This document shows, piece by piece, positions 16,424 to 25,633 of a DNA stretch of 64,000 nt. The DNA is from an uncultured Flavobacteriales bacterium. Lineage in GTDB: Bacteria; Bacteroidota; Bacteroidia; Flavobacteriales_E; Vicingaceae. Made by a program: the position numbers and the translations under genes. The stretch lies in the NCBI GenBank assembly GCA_905479325.1, contig CAJQLW010000009.1, forward strand, positions 1 through 64,000, read 5' to 3'. The notes beneath the pieces were generated by a model that saw nothing but the letters and a program-made list of their open reading frames with translations, made no database searches and was not told the DNA's origin. Each line of letters opens with the position of its first letter. Positions within the stretch are counted from its first letter, which is position 1.

Positions 16424-18202
16424 TTAGTTGATCAAAATTTCCTCTTTCGAGTACCTGTAGTTTTTATATTGTTCTTTCCGCACTAGGGCGATCAAAATGG
16501 TGAGCATGCTTACCCTGCCAACAAACATCATTCCTATGATTACGAGTTTACTGGGGTCGCTGAGCTGTGCTGTTAGTCCTACACTTAAACCAACTGTACT
16601 ATACGCTGAGAAGCACTCGAATGCTATGCCTAGAAGGTCTTTATCGCTGTCAAAAAATGCAATCATGAAGACACCTGTGCCAATCACAACAAGTGAAAGT
16701 GAAATAATGGCGAATGAACGTCTTACTGTAATGTCTGCGATTTCTCTTCTGAAAATTTCTATGCGCGATTTTCCTCTTGCTAAACTCCAAAAGTTGAGGG
16801 TTGCAATAGCAAACGTACTGGTTTTTATGCCACCACCTGTAGAGGCAGGCGATGCACCAACCCACATGAGCAAGAAAATTAACATCAAGGTAGAAAAATT
16901 AATCGCTGAGGTATCAACGGTATTGAATCCAGCAGTTCTTGGGGTTGCGGCTCCAAACATGGCCGTAATAACTTTGCCAAAGCCGCTGTGCTCTGCCAAG
17001 GTATTGTCATACTCAAAAATGAAGAATACAATAGAACCCAAAACAAATAAGGTTAAACTCGTAATTAAGGTAATTCTAGAACTTAAGTTAATGACCCAAG
17101 GAGTAACAGTGTTTTCTTTTCCTTGTTGCAATAAAAATGGCAATAGCCTTTTAGAGAATAAGTAGCGTAAATATTTGAACAAGTTAAATACAAAAGGAAA
17201 CCCTAACCCTCCAAAAATAAAAAGTACCATGGCAACGGAATGAATGCCGTATTTGAACCTGAAAAAGCCCGTATATAAACTATCAGGCAGTGTGCTAAAG
17301 CCTGCATTGCAAAAGGCTGAAACTGCATGGAAAACTGAGAAAAATGCCCTGTCGAAAAAAGAAGGAATTTCAATTGCGTTAAGGTTTGAAAAAATGATTA
17401 AGGCTCCAATTGATTCAATGCTAATGGTTATTAAAATGATGTTTTTAAGTGTGTTAATTACCTCGCTCAATTTGTTAGAACTTGTCATATCGCTTAGCAT
17501 CAACTGACTTTCGTACGTTGTTCCTCCTCGAAAAAAGTAGCTAAAGTAGCTGGCGAAGGTCATAATTCCTAGCCCTCCAATTTGGAAAAGCGCCAAAATA
17601 ATGCACTGACCAAAAAGTGTAAAGTACGTTCCGGTGTCAACCACAATTAATCCGGTTACGCAAACGGCCGAAGTGGAGGTGAAAATGGCGTCAGTAAAGC
17701 GAATTCCACCATGCGTGGCGTTGGGCAACAACAGCAACAAGGCTCCTAACAAAATAATGCCTAAAAAACTTATAATGAATAATTGCGCAGGATTAAAATA
17801 GGTTCTTGAAAGGTTTAATTTTCTTGAGCCAAGTTCCCTGATAAACACTAAAAATATTGCTGCATAAATCCACGGAGCGGAGTTAAAAAAGTCAAAGAAT
17901 TCAATTTGTGGAAAGAGGTTGGATTTGTCAATAAGCAATAATCCAAACAGCGAAACACTCAAAAAATCAAAAATAAAGGCTTGGAAAGGAGGTGTCTCTG
18001 TTTTTCTAAAGTAGCGAACAATTGTGGCCACAATACCCACAAGTAGAGTTAAGGTGTACAGGCTGTTTAGTCCAAATTTAACTCGATCGCTTTGGTTGAA
18101 GCCGAAATCGTAAAAAACGGCAATAACTGCTACAATGCTAATGGCTAATGCCGATTGTCTTAAACGGAGGTTGACGAGTGATAGAAAGCCTTGTTTTTCC
18201 AA
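16424..18202 (-). CDS. TrkH/KtrB-family potassium transporter
   Basis: 592-residue inner-membrane channel subunit. The first 130 residues form about four extra membrane helices; the TrkH core follows. Its four pore loops are visible: TSAVCVTGLIVVDTG, SAFCNAGFSTLPDS, ATPRTAGFNTVDTS and AYSTVGLSVGL, each with the filter glycine. It mediates K+ (with Na+ or H+) uptake gated by the RCK protein encoded downstream. The N-terminal extension is longer than in Bacillus KtrB (about 450 residues) and is common in Bacteroidota homologues. Confidence 0.92.
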   Translation of the reverse strand: MEKQGFLSLVNLRLRQSALAISIVAVIAVFYDFGFNQSDRVKFGLNSLYTLTLLVGIVATIVRYFRKTETPPFQAFIFDFLSVSLFGLLLIDKSNLFPQIEFFDFFNSAPWIYAAIFLVFIRELGSRKLNLSRTYFNPAQLFIISFLGIILLGALLLLLPNATHGGIRFTDAIFTSTSAVCVTGLIVVDTGTYFTLFGQCIILALFQIGGLGIMTFASYFSYFFRGGTTYESQLMLSDMTSSNKLSEVINTLKNIILITISIESIGALIIFSNLNAIEIPSFFDRAFFSVFHAVSAFCNAGFSTLPDSLYTGFFRFKYGIHSVAMVLFIFGGLGFPFVFNLFKYLRYLFSKRLLPFLLQQGKENTVTPWVINLSSRITLITSLTLFVLGSIVFFIFEYDNTLAEHSGFGKVITAMFGAATPRTAGFNTVDTSAINFSTLMLIFLLMWVGASPASTGGGIKTSTFAIATLNFWSLARGKSRIEIFRREIADITVRRSFAIISLSLVVIGTGVFMIAFFDSDKDLLGIAFECFSAYSTVGLSVGLTAQLSDPSKLVIIGMMFVGRVSMLTILIALVRKEQYKNYRYSKEEILIN

Positions 18203-18257
18203 TGCTGTGCTTCAAATTGATAACGCAATGTTAGGACTTTAATCGAAAATAGCCGAC

Positions 18258-20570
18258 CTATTTTTCGGTTTTGATGCTGTGGTTGTTTTTAAATAAAGAA
18301 GTTGGTTTTTCTTTAGACCCTTCGAAAACTTTAAATACATTCAAGTGAGTGTCTCGGATAAAAAACGCAGCAGCATAGCTTGTATTGGGTTGAGGAGAAT
18401 TTCCGTCGAGATAAAATTCCAATTTACTTTCATTTGAGCTTGGGGAAAATTTCAATTGAATTAAACTCTCGCCTTCAAAATGGATAAAAGTGGACATTGC
18501 TTCTTTTCTAACTACTTGCAATAGCTCTCCACTTTCATTCTTTTCTTCTACCACAAATTCAAGGTGGTTTAAATCGTCTTGACCTGCGTTTCGAGAATCG
18601 TTGCTGAGCCAAACAGAGGCTTGGTACGTTTGCGATTGGTCTAATTTCGATGCGCTAATTGCTGTTAACTTATTTTTGTGTTGTTGGTTAATTTCGAGGT
18701 GGTTATCGCTTTGGTAAGGTGCTTTTTCAGTTTGTTTTTTAGCTAAATCTTCAAAATGAAAATACTTGGAAGAATCAGTTACCAAGAATCCACGAGAATT
18801 TATAAGCGTTGTGTCATGTAAAAATGCATTGATTTCTTTCTGGGCAGTGAGTTCAAAAACAGCACCAAAAGGTAACCGTCCAACTGAAAATGAATCAAAC
18901 TCCCCAAGCCATTTGACTGCTTGTAATAGGTCCTTTTCTTCTTGTTCAATGTGTTCGTTTTTATCCCAAATTACCAAAAAGGGAAGCATAGAAAGAAGAT
19001 CTTTTTGAATTGCCTTTGGGTAAAAGTTCGGGGCAAATAATTGCATTGCATTTCGGCTTTCAATTAATGAAGCTCTTGCCGTGTGGTTCGAAGTTAGTGG
19101 CAATGCTGTGTGATATGCCAGCAACATGGAATTGAAGTAGTTTTCGTTCGAAGCTTGCTTATCATAATTTTCGCTACCAACATTGTAGAACGGAATCGGA
19201 ACAATGGCTTGAAATTTTGTAGGGTCTATTTGTTTTAAGGCAGAAACGAAAGCGTTATCTAGATTTTTCTCGTTGAACTTGTTTTTAACCTGACTTATGT
19301 TATTTCCAACCTCCAAATGATACGGTATCCCTTCTGTAAACATTAATACCGGAAGCGCTAGAATTAAAAGTACTTTACCGGCCTTAGATTGGATTTGTTC
19401 TAACCAAAAGTGAATGAAGTAAAAGGCATAAGCAGAAATAGCAAAATAGAAGACCCAAGCAAAACGACCAATTGCTCTAAACTGTTTTAAAATGGGGACG
19501 TATTCAAGAAGGTTTTCCAAGCTCCAACGAAATGGAACTCCGAAGGAGAACATCAGTAAAAGGAAGGAAGCCAATACAATTTTGTTCAAAGCGAAGGTTT
19601 CTGTTTGGCGGAAGTTTTTGAAAAAGTGCCATGCAACAAAAGGCAAAAGCATTAGTGTTCCAATTCCTAAATAGGCCCAGCCTTCCCATGTTTGGGTGAA
19701 GCCCGGTAGGAGGTTGAAAATAAAGTTCTTCAACGGACCATGATGGGGTAGGATCACTGTATCTAAGTCTGCGTAGTATTCAAAAAAACCGTAGGGATTA
19801 TCAGTTCTAAATTGGTGGGAATCGCTGAGGGTTTTTACCACTAAAAATGGAATCATGGAAATTAAGGCACTGGCTAAAATTAACCACGTTTGTTTTTTCT
19901 TAAATACAGAGAAAGCACCATCGACCAAAAAGAAAGCGATTAAAATTGCAATAGAAATAATGCCCAAGTAGGCATGAACAAAAAGTAAAAGGGCATTGAA
20001 AATACTAAGGTAAATCAAGTGTTTGGATGTACCTGTTGAACGGAGGTATCGCAATAGCCACAAAAAACAAAGCGGAATTACAAAAGAATAGGATAGGGCA
20101 AAATGACCTTCAAGTCTAAAAATTTGAGGGGCTAAAATTAAAATCGCCCAAGCGCCCAAAACCGCTAAAAATTTGTGAACATTGAGTTCTCGAAGCAACA
20201 GAAAAAGCACGTAGGAAGAGAGTAGCAAAGAGAGAAGCATGAGGCTGTTTAGTAGCCCAATGGAATAATTTGATACGCTTGGAAAAATGCGAACGATGGG
20301 TTGAAGCACCACAATTAAAAGTGGATGCCCATCGTTGTACAAAAAGTTCTCTCCGTAAGGATAATTAAATCCTTCAAAGTTGGTGAGACTCTTGTTGTTT
20401 TTGAGGTGAGAAGCAAAAGTGAAATAGTTTTTTACACCGTCGCCCTTGCCGCTAAAAAGATAGCTATTAGGGTTCAATAGTGCTTCGCCATAAAAAAACA
20501 GCAAAAAGGCAAGCGTTCCCAAAAGGGTAATGAATGGGTTAAGAAATTGACGCTTCAACTTTTTCTTCAA
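18258..20570 (-). CDS. Large polytopic membrane protein, GT-C-like
   Basis: 770 residues. About ten to twelve membrane segments fill the first 420, then a soluble C-terminal part (about 430-770) with beta-rich stretches such as TYQASVWLSNDSRNAGQDD. The N-terminal FSGKGDGVKNYFTF and YGENFLYNDGHPL resemble the acidic loop 1 of GT-C glycosyltransferases and of DUF6311-like proteins, which act on lipid-linked sugars outside the membrane. The family assignment is tentative. It follows the yceI-like gene by 23 bp on the same strand. Confidence 0.65.
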   Translation of the reverse strand: MKKKLKRQFLNPFITLLGTLAFLLFFYGEALLNPNSYLFSGKGDGVKNYFTFASHLKNNKSLTNFEGFNYPYGENFLYNDGHPLLIVVLQPIVRIFPSVSNYSIGLLNSLMLLSLLLSSYVLFLLLRELNVHKFLAVLGAWAILILAPQIFRLEGHFALSYSFVIPLCFLWLLRYLRSTGTSKHLIYLSIFNALLLFVHAYLGIISIAILIAFFLVDGAFSVFKKKQTWLILASALISMIPFLVVKTLSDSHQFRTDNPYGFFEYYADLDTVILPHHGPLKNFIFNLLPGFTQTWEGWAYLGIGTLMLLPFVAWHFFKNFRQTETFALNKIVLASFLLLMFSFGVPFRWSLENLLEYVPILKQFRAIGRFAWVFYFAISAYAFYFIHFWLEQIQSKAGKVLLILALPVLMFTEGIPYHLEVGNNISQVKNKFNEKNLDNAFVSALKQIDPTKFQAIVPIPFYNVGSENYDKQASNENYFNSMLLAYHTALPLTSNHTARASLIESRNAMQLFAPNFYPKAIQKDLLSMLPFLVIWDKNEHIEQEEKDLLQAVKWLGEFDSFSVGRLPFGAVFELTAQKEINAFLHDTTLINSRGFLVTDSSKYFHFEDLAKKQTEKAPYQSDNHLEINQQHKNKLTAISASKLDQSQTYQASVWLSNDSRNAGQDDLNHLEFVVEEKNESGELLQVVRKEAMSTFIHFEGESLIQLKFSPSSNESKLEFYLDGNSPQPNTSYAAAFFIRDTHLNVFKVFEGSKEKPTSLFKNNHSIKTEK

Positions 20571-20593
20571 AAGTAAGGAGTTCTGTCGATTCG

Positions 20594-21181
20594 TTACTTC
20601 GTCAGGGAGGCAACTTTAAATTTAATGGTAAACAGGTCTTTAATGGCTTTGTCGCCGAGGTTGTCAATAAAAGAACCGGAACCATAGCGAATATCGAATT
20701 GCGTTCGGTCGATGTCAACTTCACCAATGGCAACCATTTTTTTACCTTCAATAAGCAGGGTTACTTCAAATTCAATGCGTTTTGTAATTTCCTTAATGGT
20801 CAAGTCAGCCGTGACTTTGAGTCTTGTTTCGTCAATTTTTTGACTCTTTACAATAGTCAGTTGAGCTGTAGGGTGCTTTTCTACCGAAAAGAAATCACTT
20901 GAAACCAAGTGGTTTTTTAACTTGTCGTTTTGCTCTTTGTCTTCAATGTCAGTTATTTTAATGCTCTGCATGTTAATGATCAACTCACCTGAAGTGATCA
21001 GGCCATTTTCGAACAAATAACTTCCTTTTTTCAAATCAATCACACCTTGGTGCTGTCCTGTAACCTTCTTACCAATCCATTCTAAGCTGCTAATAACGGT
21101 GTTTACGGTGTACCTTTCTTGGGCATTACCAACAAGCATGAGCAGTACAATGGTTGAAAAAGTGAGTGCTATTTTTTTCAT
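20594..21181 (-). CDS. YceI-family periplasmic protein
   Basis: 195 residues with a signal peptide ending around GNAQE. The mature part is a YceI lipocalin-like barrel: YTVNTVISSLEWIGKKVTGQHQGVIDL at the start, the repeated strand pattern LKVTADLTIKEITKRIEFEV, and the closing GEVDIDRTQFDIRYGSGSF. YceI proteins bind long isoprenoid or fatty chains in the periplasm; the exact ligand is unknown here. It is divergent from dinB and has its own TACATTTG box 28 bases upstream. Confidence 0.92.
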   Translation of the reverse strand: MKKIALTFSTIVLLMLVGNAQERYTVNTVISSLEWIGKKVTGQHQGVIDLKKGSYLFENGLITSGELIINMQSIKITDIEDKEQNDKLKNHLVSSDFFSVEKHPTAQLTIVKSQKIDETRLKVTADLTIKEITKRIEFEVTLLIEGKKMVAIGEVDIDRTQFDIRYGSGSFIDNLGDKAIKDLFTIKFKVASLTK

Positions 21182-21209
21182 TTTGATGAGGTTGGTTCGG
21201 TTTTCGGGT

Positions 21210-21217
21210 CAAATGTA
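21210..21217 (-). promoter_or_regulatory. -7 promoter element of the yceI-like gene
   Basis: Minus-strand TACATTTG (TAnnTTTG), 28 bases before the ATG at 21181. Confidence 0.4.
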
Positions 21218-21307
21218 TTGTACTAGAGAAGATTACTGGAAACATTTTGCTTTTATTTTTGAAGAATTAACAAGTGAAAAACGAAATCAATTGCATTGTG
21301 TTGTATT

Positions 21308-21315
21308 TACCTTTG
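21308..21315 (+). promoter_or_regulatory. -7 promoter element directly before dinB
   Basis: TACCTTTG lies only 5 bases before the chosen ATG at 21321. If used, the transcript would be nearly leaderless. A second match, TATTTTTG, lies at 21254-21261. Confidence 0.35.
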
Positions 21316-21320
21316 AAAAG

Positions 21321-22415
21321 ATGACTGACACCACTCCGGAATTCCGCAAAATTATCCACATCGACATGGACGCCTTTTACGCTTCGGTGGAGCAAAAAGA
21401 CAATCCAGAGTTGAAGGGCAAGCCGATTGCAGTGGGTGGTTCAAGGCAAAGAGGCGTGGTGGCAGCAGCAAGTTACGAGGCAAGAGCTTTTGGGGTTCAT
21501 TCGGCTTTGGCATCGAGTATTGCAGCACGAAGGTGTCCGCATTTAATTTTTGTAAAACCCCGATTTGATCGGTACAAAGAAATTTCTTCCCAAATTATGG
21601 AGATTTTTCATCATTACACCGATTTGGTAGAGCCCCTCTCGCTTGACGAAGCTTATTTGGATGTTACGTACAACAAAAAGGAATTGAAATCGGCAATCAA
21701 GATAGCCATGCTCATTCGCCAAGAAATCAAAGATAAAGTAGGTTTGACTGCCTCGGCCGGTATTTCGTTCAATAAATTTTTAGCAAAAACAGCATCTGAC
21801 CTTGACAAACCTGACGGATTGAGTGTGATTTTACCCGAGCAAGCCATTCCCTTTATGGAGCAATTGGCCATTGATAAATTTCATGGAATAGGGAAGGTGA
21901 CAGCCAAAAAAATGAACGAGCAGGGAATTTTCACAGGAGCTGATTTAATGCAGTTGGAGCGCAGCGAATTAATTCGGAGGTATGGAAAAGCGGGGAAACA
22001 TTATTACAACATTGTTACTGCGAATGACGAGCGAGAAGTAAAGCCAGACCGAATTCGAAAATCCATAGGAGCAGAAAATACCTTCTCGAAAGATTTATTT
22101 GAACAAGCGGAGGTAGAAGAGGCCTTGCTGCAGATTCACGAAACGCTCATGAAGCGCATTATATCTACAGGGCGAAAAGGGCGAACCATTACCCTAAAAA
22201 TCAAGTACCATGATTTTACCGTAAAAACAAGATCGAAAAGTTTGGATCATTTTACGAGCTCGGCCACTTTGATTTGGCAGTTGGTGTTGGAATTGCTGCA
22301 CCAGCCCGAGTATTTAGAAAAAGAAGTGCGCTTGCTGGGCATTGCCCTTTCGCAATTAGACAATGTGGATAAAATGAAGGGATTAGAAGGCTATCAATTG
22401 ACCCTCGATTTTTAG
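21321..22415 (+). CDS. dinB: DNA polymerase IV (Y family)
   Basis: 364 residues from the ATG at 21321. The frame is open further upstream (to 21099), but that part overlaps the divergent yceI-like start and has no homology. The catalytic palm opens with IIHIDMDAFYASVEQ (first metal Asp and the steric-gate region), continues with VAAASYEARAFGVHSAL, and has the second acidic pair in PLSLDEAYLDV. The helix-hairpin-helix thumb reads FHGIGKVTAKKMNEQGI, and the little-finger domain follows from about residue 240. It performs error-prone translesion synthesis. There is no obvious beta-clamp box beyond the C-terminal YQLTLDF, which fits the clamp-binding pattern. Confidence 0.95.
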   Translation: MTDTTPEFRKIIHIDMDAFYASVEQKDNPELKGKPIAVGGSRQRGVVAAASYEARAFGVHSALASSIAARRCPHLIFVKPRFDRYKEISSQIMEIFHHYTDLVEPLSLDEAYLDVTYNKKELKSAIKIAMLIRQEIKDKVGLTASAGISFNKFLAKTASDLDKPDGLSVILPEQAIPFMEQLAIDKFHGIGKVTAKKMNEQGIFTGADLMQLERSELIRRYGKAGKHYYNIVTANDEREVKPDRIRKSIGAENTFSKDLFEQAEVEEALLQIHETLMKRIISTGRKGRTITLKIKYHDFTVKTRSKSLDHFTSSATLIWQLVLELLHQPEYLEKEVRLLGIALSQLDNVDKMKGLEGYQLTLDF

Positions 22416-22435
22416 AAAATTCTTCAGTTTAACTG

Positions 22436-22466
22436 TTGTTTGGCAAAAGGATAAAAACTAATTTTG
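22436..22466 (+). promoter_or_regulatory. Promoter of sucD (TTG...TAATTTTG)
   Basis: TAATTTTG (22459-22466) matches the -7 consensus, and TTG at 22436-22438 lies 20 bases upstream, close to the expected -33 spacing. It is 34 bases before the ATG. The best two-box promoter in the window. Confidence 0.5.
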
Positions 22467-22500
22467 GAAGCCTTATAAAAAGAACTAAACAAGATATAAA

Positions 22501-23370
22501 ATGAGTGTTTTAGTAAACAAAGATTCAAAAGTAATTGTACAAGGATTTACCGGTGGTGAAGGGGCTTTTCACGCAGGACAGATGATTGAGTATGGAACAA
22601 ATGTAGTTGGTGGTGTTACTCCTGGAAAAGGAGGTCAAACGCACTTAGATCGTCCGGTGTTCAATACCGTTTCTGAAGCGGTTGAAAAAGCTGGAGCGAA
22701 TGTTTCAATTATTTTTGTGCCGCCAGCATTTGCTGCTGATGCAATTATGGAAGCTGCTGAGGCTGGAATTGGGGTGATTATTTGTATTACCGAAGGTATT
22801 CCAACCAAAGACATGATTATGGTGAAGGAATACTTATCTGGCAAGTCTTGTACTTTAGTTGGTCCTAATTGTCCGGGTGTAATTACTCCGGGACAAGCGA
22901 AAGTTGGTATCATGCCAGGTTTTGTTTTCAAAGAAGGTAACATTGGTATTGTTTCTAAATCTGGAACATTAACTTACGAAGCAGCTGACCAAGTGGTGAA
23001 AGCTGGTTTGGGAATTACAACTGCAATTGGTATTGGTGGAGACCCAATTATTGGAACAACAACTAAAGAAGCGGTTGAAATGCTAATGAACGATCCTGAA
23101 ACGAAAGGCATCATCATGATTGGTGAGATTGGAGGTTCTATGGAGGCAGATGCAGCCAATTGGATTAAATCAAACGGAACAAAGCCAGTGGTTGGTTTTA
23201 TTGCAGGACAAACTGCTCCAGCAGGAAGAACAATGGGCCATGCAGGTGCTATTGTTGGTGGAGCTGATGATACTGCTGAAGCGAAAATGAAAATTATGAG
23301 AGAGTGCGGTATTACTGTTGCTGACTCTCCTGCTGAGATTGGAAAATTAATGGCAGGTTTGATGAACTAA
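22501..23370 (+). CDS. sucD: Succinyl-CoA ligase, alpha subunit
   Basis: 289-residue subunit of the TCA-cycle enzyme that interconverts succinyl-CoA and succinate with formation of ATP or GTP. The CoA-binding Rossmann domain begins with [20 protein letters not shown] and [12 protein letters not shown]; the ligase domain has [12 protein letters not shown] and the phosphohistidine loop [13 protein letters not shown]. Length is normal. The beta subunit (sucC) is not in this window and must be elsewhere. It has its own promoter and a strong terminator, so it is transcribed alone. Confidence 0.96.
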   Translation: MSVLVNKDSKVIVQGFTGGEGAFHAGQMIEYGTNVVGGVTPGKGGQTHLDRPVFNTVSEAVEKAGANVSIIFVPPAFAADAIMEAAEAGIGVIICITEGIPTKDMIMVKEYLSGKSCTLVGPNCPGVITPGQAKVGIMPGFVFKEGNIGIVSKSGTLTYEAADQVVKAGLGITTAIGIGGDPIIGTTTKEAVEMLMNDPETKGIIMIGEIGGSMEADAANWIKSNGTKPVVGFIAGQTAPAGRTMGHAGAIVGGADDTAEAKMKIMRECGITVADSPAEIGKLMAGLMN

Positions 23371-23380
23371 ATTGTTTCCA

Positions 23381-23417
23381 ATTGTCACACTGAGCGATAG
23401 TCGAAGTGTTTGGCAAT
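23381..23417. repeat. REP-like extragenic palindrome
   Basis: An imperfect palindrome with outer ATTG/CAAT and ACAC/GTGT arms around TGAGCGATAGTCGAA. The TCGAAGT core recurs inside the hairpin at 35440-35513. Similar TGAG...TCGAAG extragenic repeats are scattered widely in Bacteroidota. Confidence 0.4.
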
Positions 23418-23437
23418 GTAGAAACTTAGAATACAAT

Positions 23438-23475
23438 AAAAGCCCGTTTCAACGCAAGTTGAAACGGGCTTTTTA
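23438..23475 (+). terminator. Intrinsic terminator of sucD
   Basis: A perfect stem of about 16 bp (23438-23453 with 23458-23473) has a GCAA tetraloop and ends in a T-run. A classical factor-independent terminator with A-tract and T-tract, usable in both directions. Confidence 0.85.
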
Positions 23476-23523
23476 GTTGGTGCATGTTAAGCGAAGGACT
23501 CACTTACTTCATACAGTACTTTT

Positions 23524-23680
23524 TTATTCGTTGTATTCAAATTTAGTTAGTTTATTGTTTTTGTAGCAATAAAACTCGAAGCTTGGCGCTGCACCAAGCG
23601 TAAATACTTGTTCTACCAAAATTTTATCGAATTCTGAAGATAATTCTAGGTATCTTTTATTCAGGACGAGTCGCAATGTT
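23524..23680 (-). pseudogene. Possible remnant of a protein C terminus
   Basis: About 50 codons on the minus strand read as a plausible protein tail (LVLNKRYLELSSEFDKILVE, later FEFYCYKNNKLTKFEYNE) and end at TAA 23524-23526. Upstream the frame is closed by a TGA and no start is visible. Possibly the end of a gene lost when the repeats and intron next door arrived. No family recognised. Confidence 0.3.
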
Positions 23681-23721
23681 CATTAAGATACATGCGTTAC
23701 AAAGTTAAAGATACAGTTTGC

Positions 23722-23832
23722 CCCCGAAAGCTTTCGGGGCTTATTAGTAAAAATCCCGTTCGAACGGGATAATTGTACATCCTGCCTGCCGCAGGCACGG
23801 TTTCTTTTCTACAAAATTCGCTTGCGAATTTT
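23722..23832. repeat. Cluster of four short GC-rich palindromes
   Basis: Four consecutive hairpins, each separated by 13-16 bases: 23722-23739 (9-bp arms), 23753-23770 (9-bp arms, perfect), 23784-23796 (GCCTGC core) and 23813-23832 (8-bp arms, 4-base loop). They differ in sequence. The third, with its flanks (23781-23802), recurs inverted at 37798-37820. They are not terminators of any gene here and look like REP-type elements. The rest of 23840-23965 shows nothing else. Confidence 0.6.
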
Positions 23833-24358
23833 ACGGAGTATCAAAGAGTAAAAAAACTTTCTTAACCTACTGACTCAATATGCACTATATTTAATGTTAT
23901 GGGCTTTTCTTTTTTTATCAGTCTTGTTCTCAGTCCGTCAATTTATGGTTAGGTTCTCAGTCTATGTGACAAATAAGTTGAGCCAAATAAGTTCTTAAAT
24001 TGAAAAGCAAAACTTTGCGATTTTGTTTGATCAAAATCTACCTTGCAGAAATTGGTGAAGTCCACGGCTAGAGTGAGAAGTTAGGTCGCTAAGAAGAGAA
24101 CAAGAATTGCGAATTTGCATAGGCTTAGCCTAAGTTTATTGAAAAGGCTATTTACCTTACCAAGGGAGATCTCTGAAACCACGAGTTGGTAGAACGGAGA
24201 AGTCAGCCGAAGTCATAGTAGTTAATGAGCTGAACATTAGTGAAGGACTGAACGATAATGGTCTTTAATAAATAATGGAGCAGTAGTATGTTAATGATAG
24301 TAATCTAGTACTAAAGCAGCCATTGATTAAGCGAGACAACAGAACAAATGAAGTATTA

Positions 24359-25621
24359 ATGATTAAACAATTAACAACAAAAGAAAATCTAAACGAAGCC
24401 TATTTGAAGGTGTATCGCAATAAAGGAGCTGCGGGAGTTGATGGATTAAGTGTGCAAACACTAAAATCAACTCTTCAAGTAAATGGAAAGCGAATCACCC
24501 AAGAATTAGAATGTGGAGCTTATCAGCCGCTTCCGATATTGGGCGTTGAAATACCGAAAAGCAATGGTAAAACAAGGTTACTCGGTATACCAACTGCAAC
24601 AGACCGAGTAGTTCAACAAGCATTACATCAAGTACTGCAGCCTATATTCGAAGTAGACTTCCAACAGCATAGTTATGGTTTTCGCCCAAAACGCAATGCA
24701 GGACAAGCCATTGCACAAAGCTTGGAATATATTAATTCAGGATACCAGCATATAGTAGACATTGATTTGAAGTCTTTCTTCGATGAAGTAGAACACTACG
24801 TGCTTTTAGAGTTGATATACAGAAAAGTAAAGTGCGAGCAAACCCTGGAATTATTGCGTTCATTTCTTAGAGCACCAATACTCATCAAAGGTAAATTACA
24901 AAAACGAAACAAAGGCGTGCCGCAAGGCTCACCTTTAAGCCCTCTGCTCTCAAATATCTTACTCAATGAGTTAGATAAATTGTTAGAAAGTAGAAGTCTA
25001 CGATATGTAAGATATGCCGATGACTTTAGTGTTTATGTTAGAAGTAAAAACGCTGCAAAGCGAGTAGGGAACAACCTTTACTTGTATTTAAAGCAAAAAC
25101 TTCGATTACCAATCAATCGACAGAAGAGCGGAATTCGTCGTCCTTTAACCTTTACTATTTTAGGTCACTCCTTTGTGGCATCTTACAAGAAAGGGTCAAA
25201 AGGAAAATATCAATTAGTGGTAGAAAAGTCGAAATGGAAAACCTTTAAAGCAAAGCTTAAAATGTTAACCAAGAAGACTATTCCTGCTGAATTTGATGAA
25301 CGGATCCACCACATCAATTTGTTGGTTCGAGGTTGGATAAATTATTACAAACAAGCATCCATTCAAGCTAAACTTAAAAAGTTGGAAGAATGGTTAAGAA
25401 ATCGATTGAGATACTGCATATGGCATCATTGGAAAAAGCCTGATCGGAAAAGGAAAAATCTAATTCGACTAGGAATTAACCAAGGACAAGCATATGCATG
25501 GAGCAGAACCAGAATGGGAGGATGGGCAGTAGCTCAAAGTCCAATTCTAGGAACTACAATCACAATTGAACGGTTGAAAAGGAGAGGTTATATTAGTTTA
25601 GTCGAATACTACAAACGTTGA
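24359..25621 (+). CDS. ltrA: Group II intron reverse transcriptase/maturase
   Basis: 420 residues from the ATG at 24359; a TTG at 24323 would add 12 residues. RT domains: NKGAAGVDGLSVQTL (RT1), VEIPKSNGKTRLLGIPTATDRVVQQAL (RT2), HSYGFRPKRNAGQA, VDIDLKSFFDEV (RT3), GVPQGSPLSPLLSNI (RT4) and the catalytic YADDF (RT5). The maturase X domain follows (VRGWINYYKQASI). It ends at LVEYYKR with no HNH endonuclease domain, so mobility would rely on reverse splicing into single-stranded or replicating DNA. The catalytic residues are intact. Confidence 0.93.
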   Translation: MIKQLTTKENLNEAYLKVYRNKGAAGVDGLSVQTLKSTLQVNGKRITQELECGAYQPLPILGVEIPKSNGKTRLLGIPTATDRVVQQALHQVLQPIFEVDFQQHSYGFRPKRNAGQAIAQSLEYINSGYQHIVDIDLKSFFDEVEHYVLLELIYRKVKCEQTLELLRSFLRAPILIKGKLQKRNKGVPQGSPLSPLLSNILLNELDKLLESRSLRYVRYADDFSVYVRSKNAAKRVGNNLYLYLKQKLRLPINRQKSGIRRPLTFTILGHSFVASYKKGSKGKYQLVVEKSKWKTFKAKLKMLTKKTIPAEFDERIHHINLLVRGWINYYKQASIQAKLKKLEEWLRNRLRYCIWHHWKKPDRKRKNLIRLGINQGQAYAWSRTRMGGWAVAQSPILGTTITIERLKRRGYISLVEYYKR

Positions 25622-25633
25622 TGTATCATTATT

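Noticed and set aside
16497-17165. 222-residue plus-strand ORF inside the potassium transporter gene
   Set aside because: It is the antisense shadow of a well-supported TrkH gene; low-complexity composition and no recognisable domain.
21099-21320. 74-residue N-terminal extension of DNA polymerase IV
   Set aside because: It overlaps the yceI-like gene start and both promoter boxes, and the Pol IV fold begins directly after the ATG at 21321.
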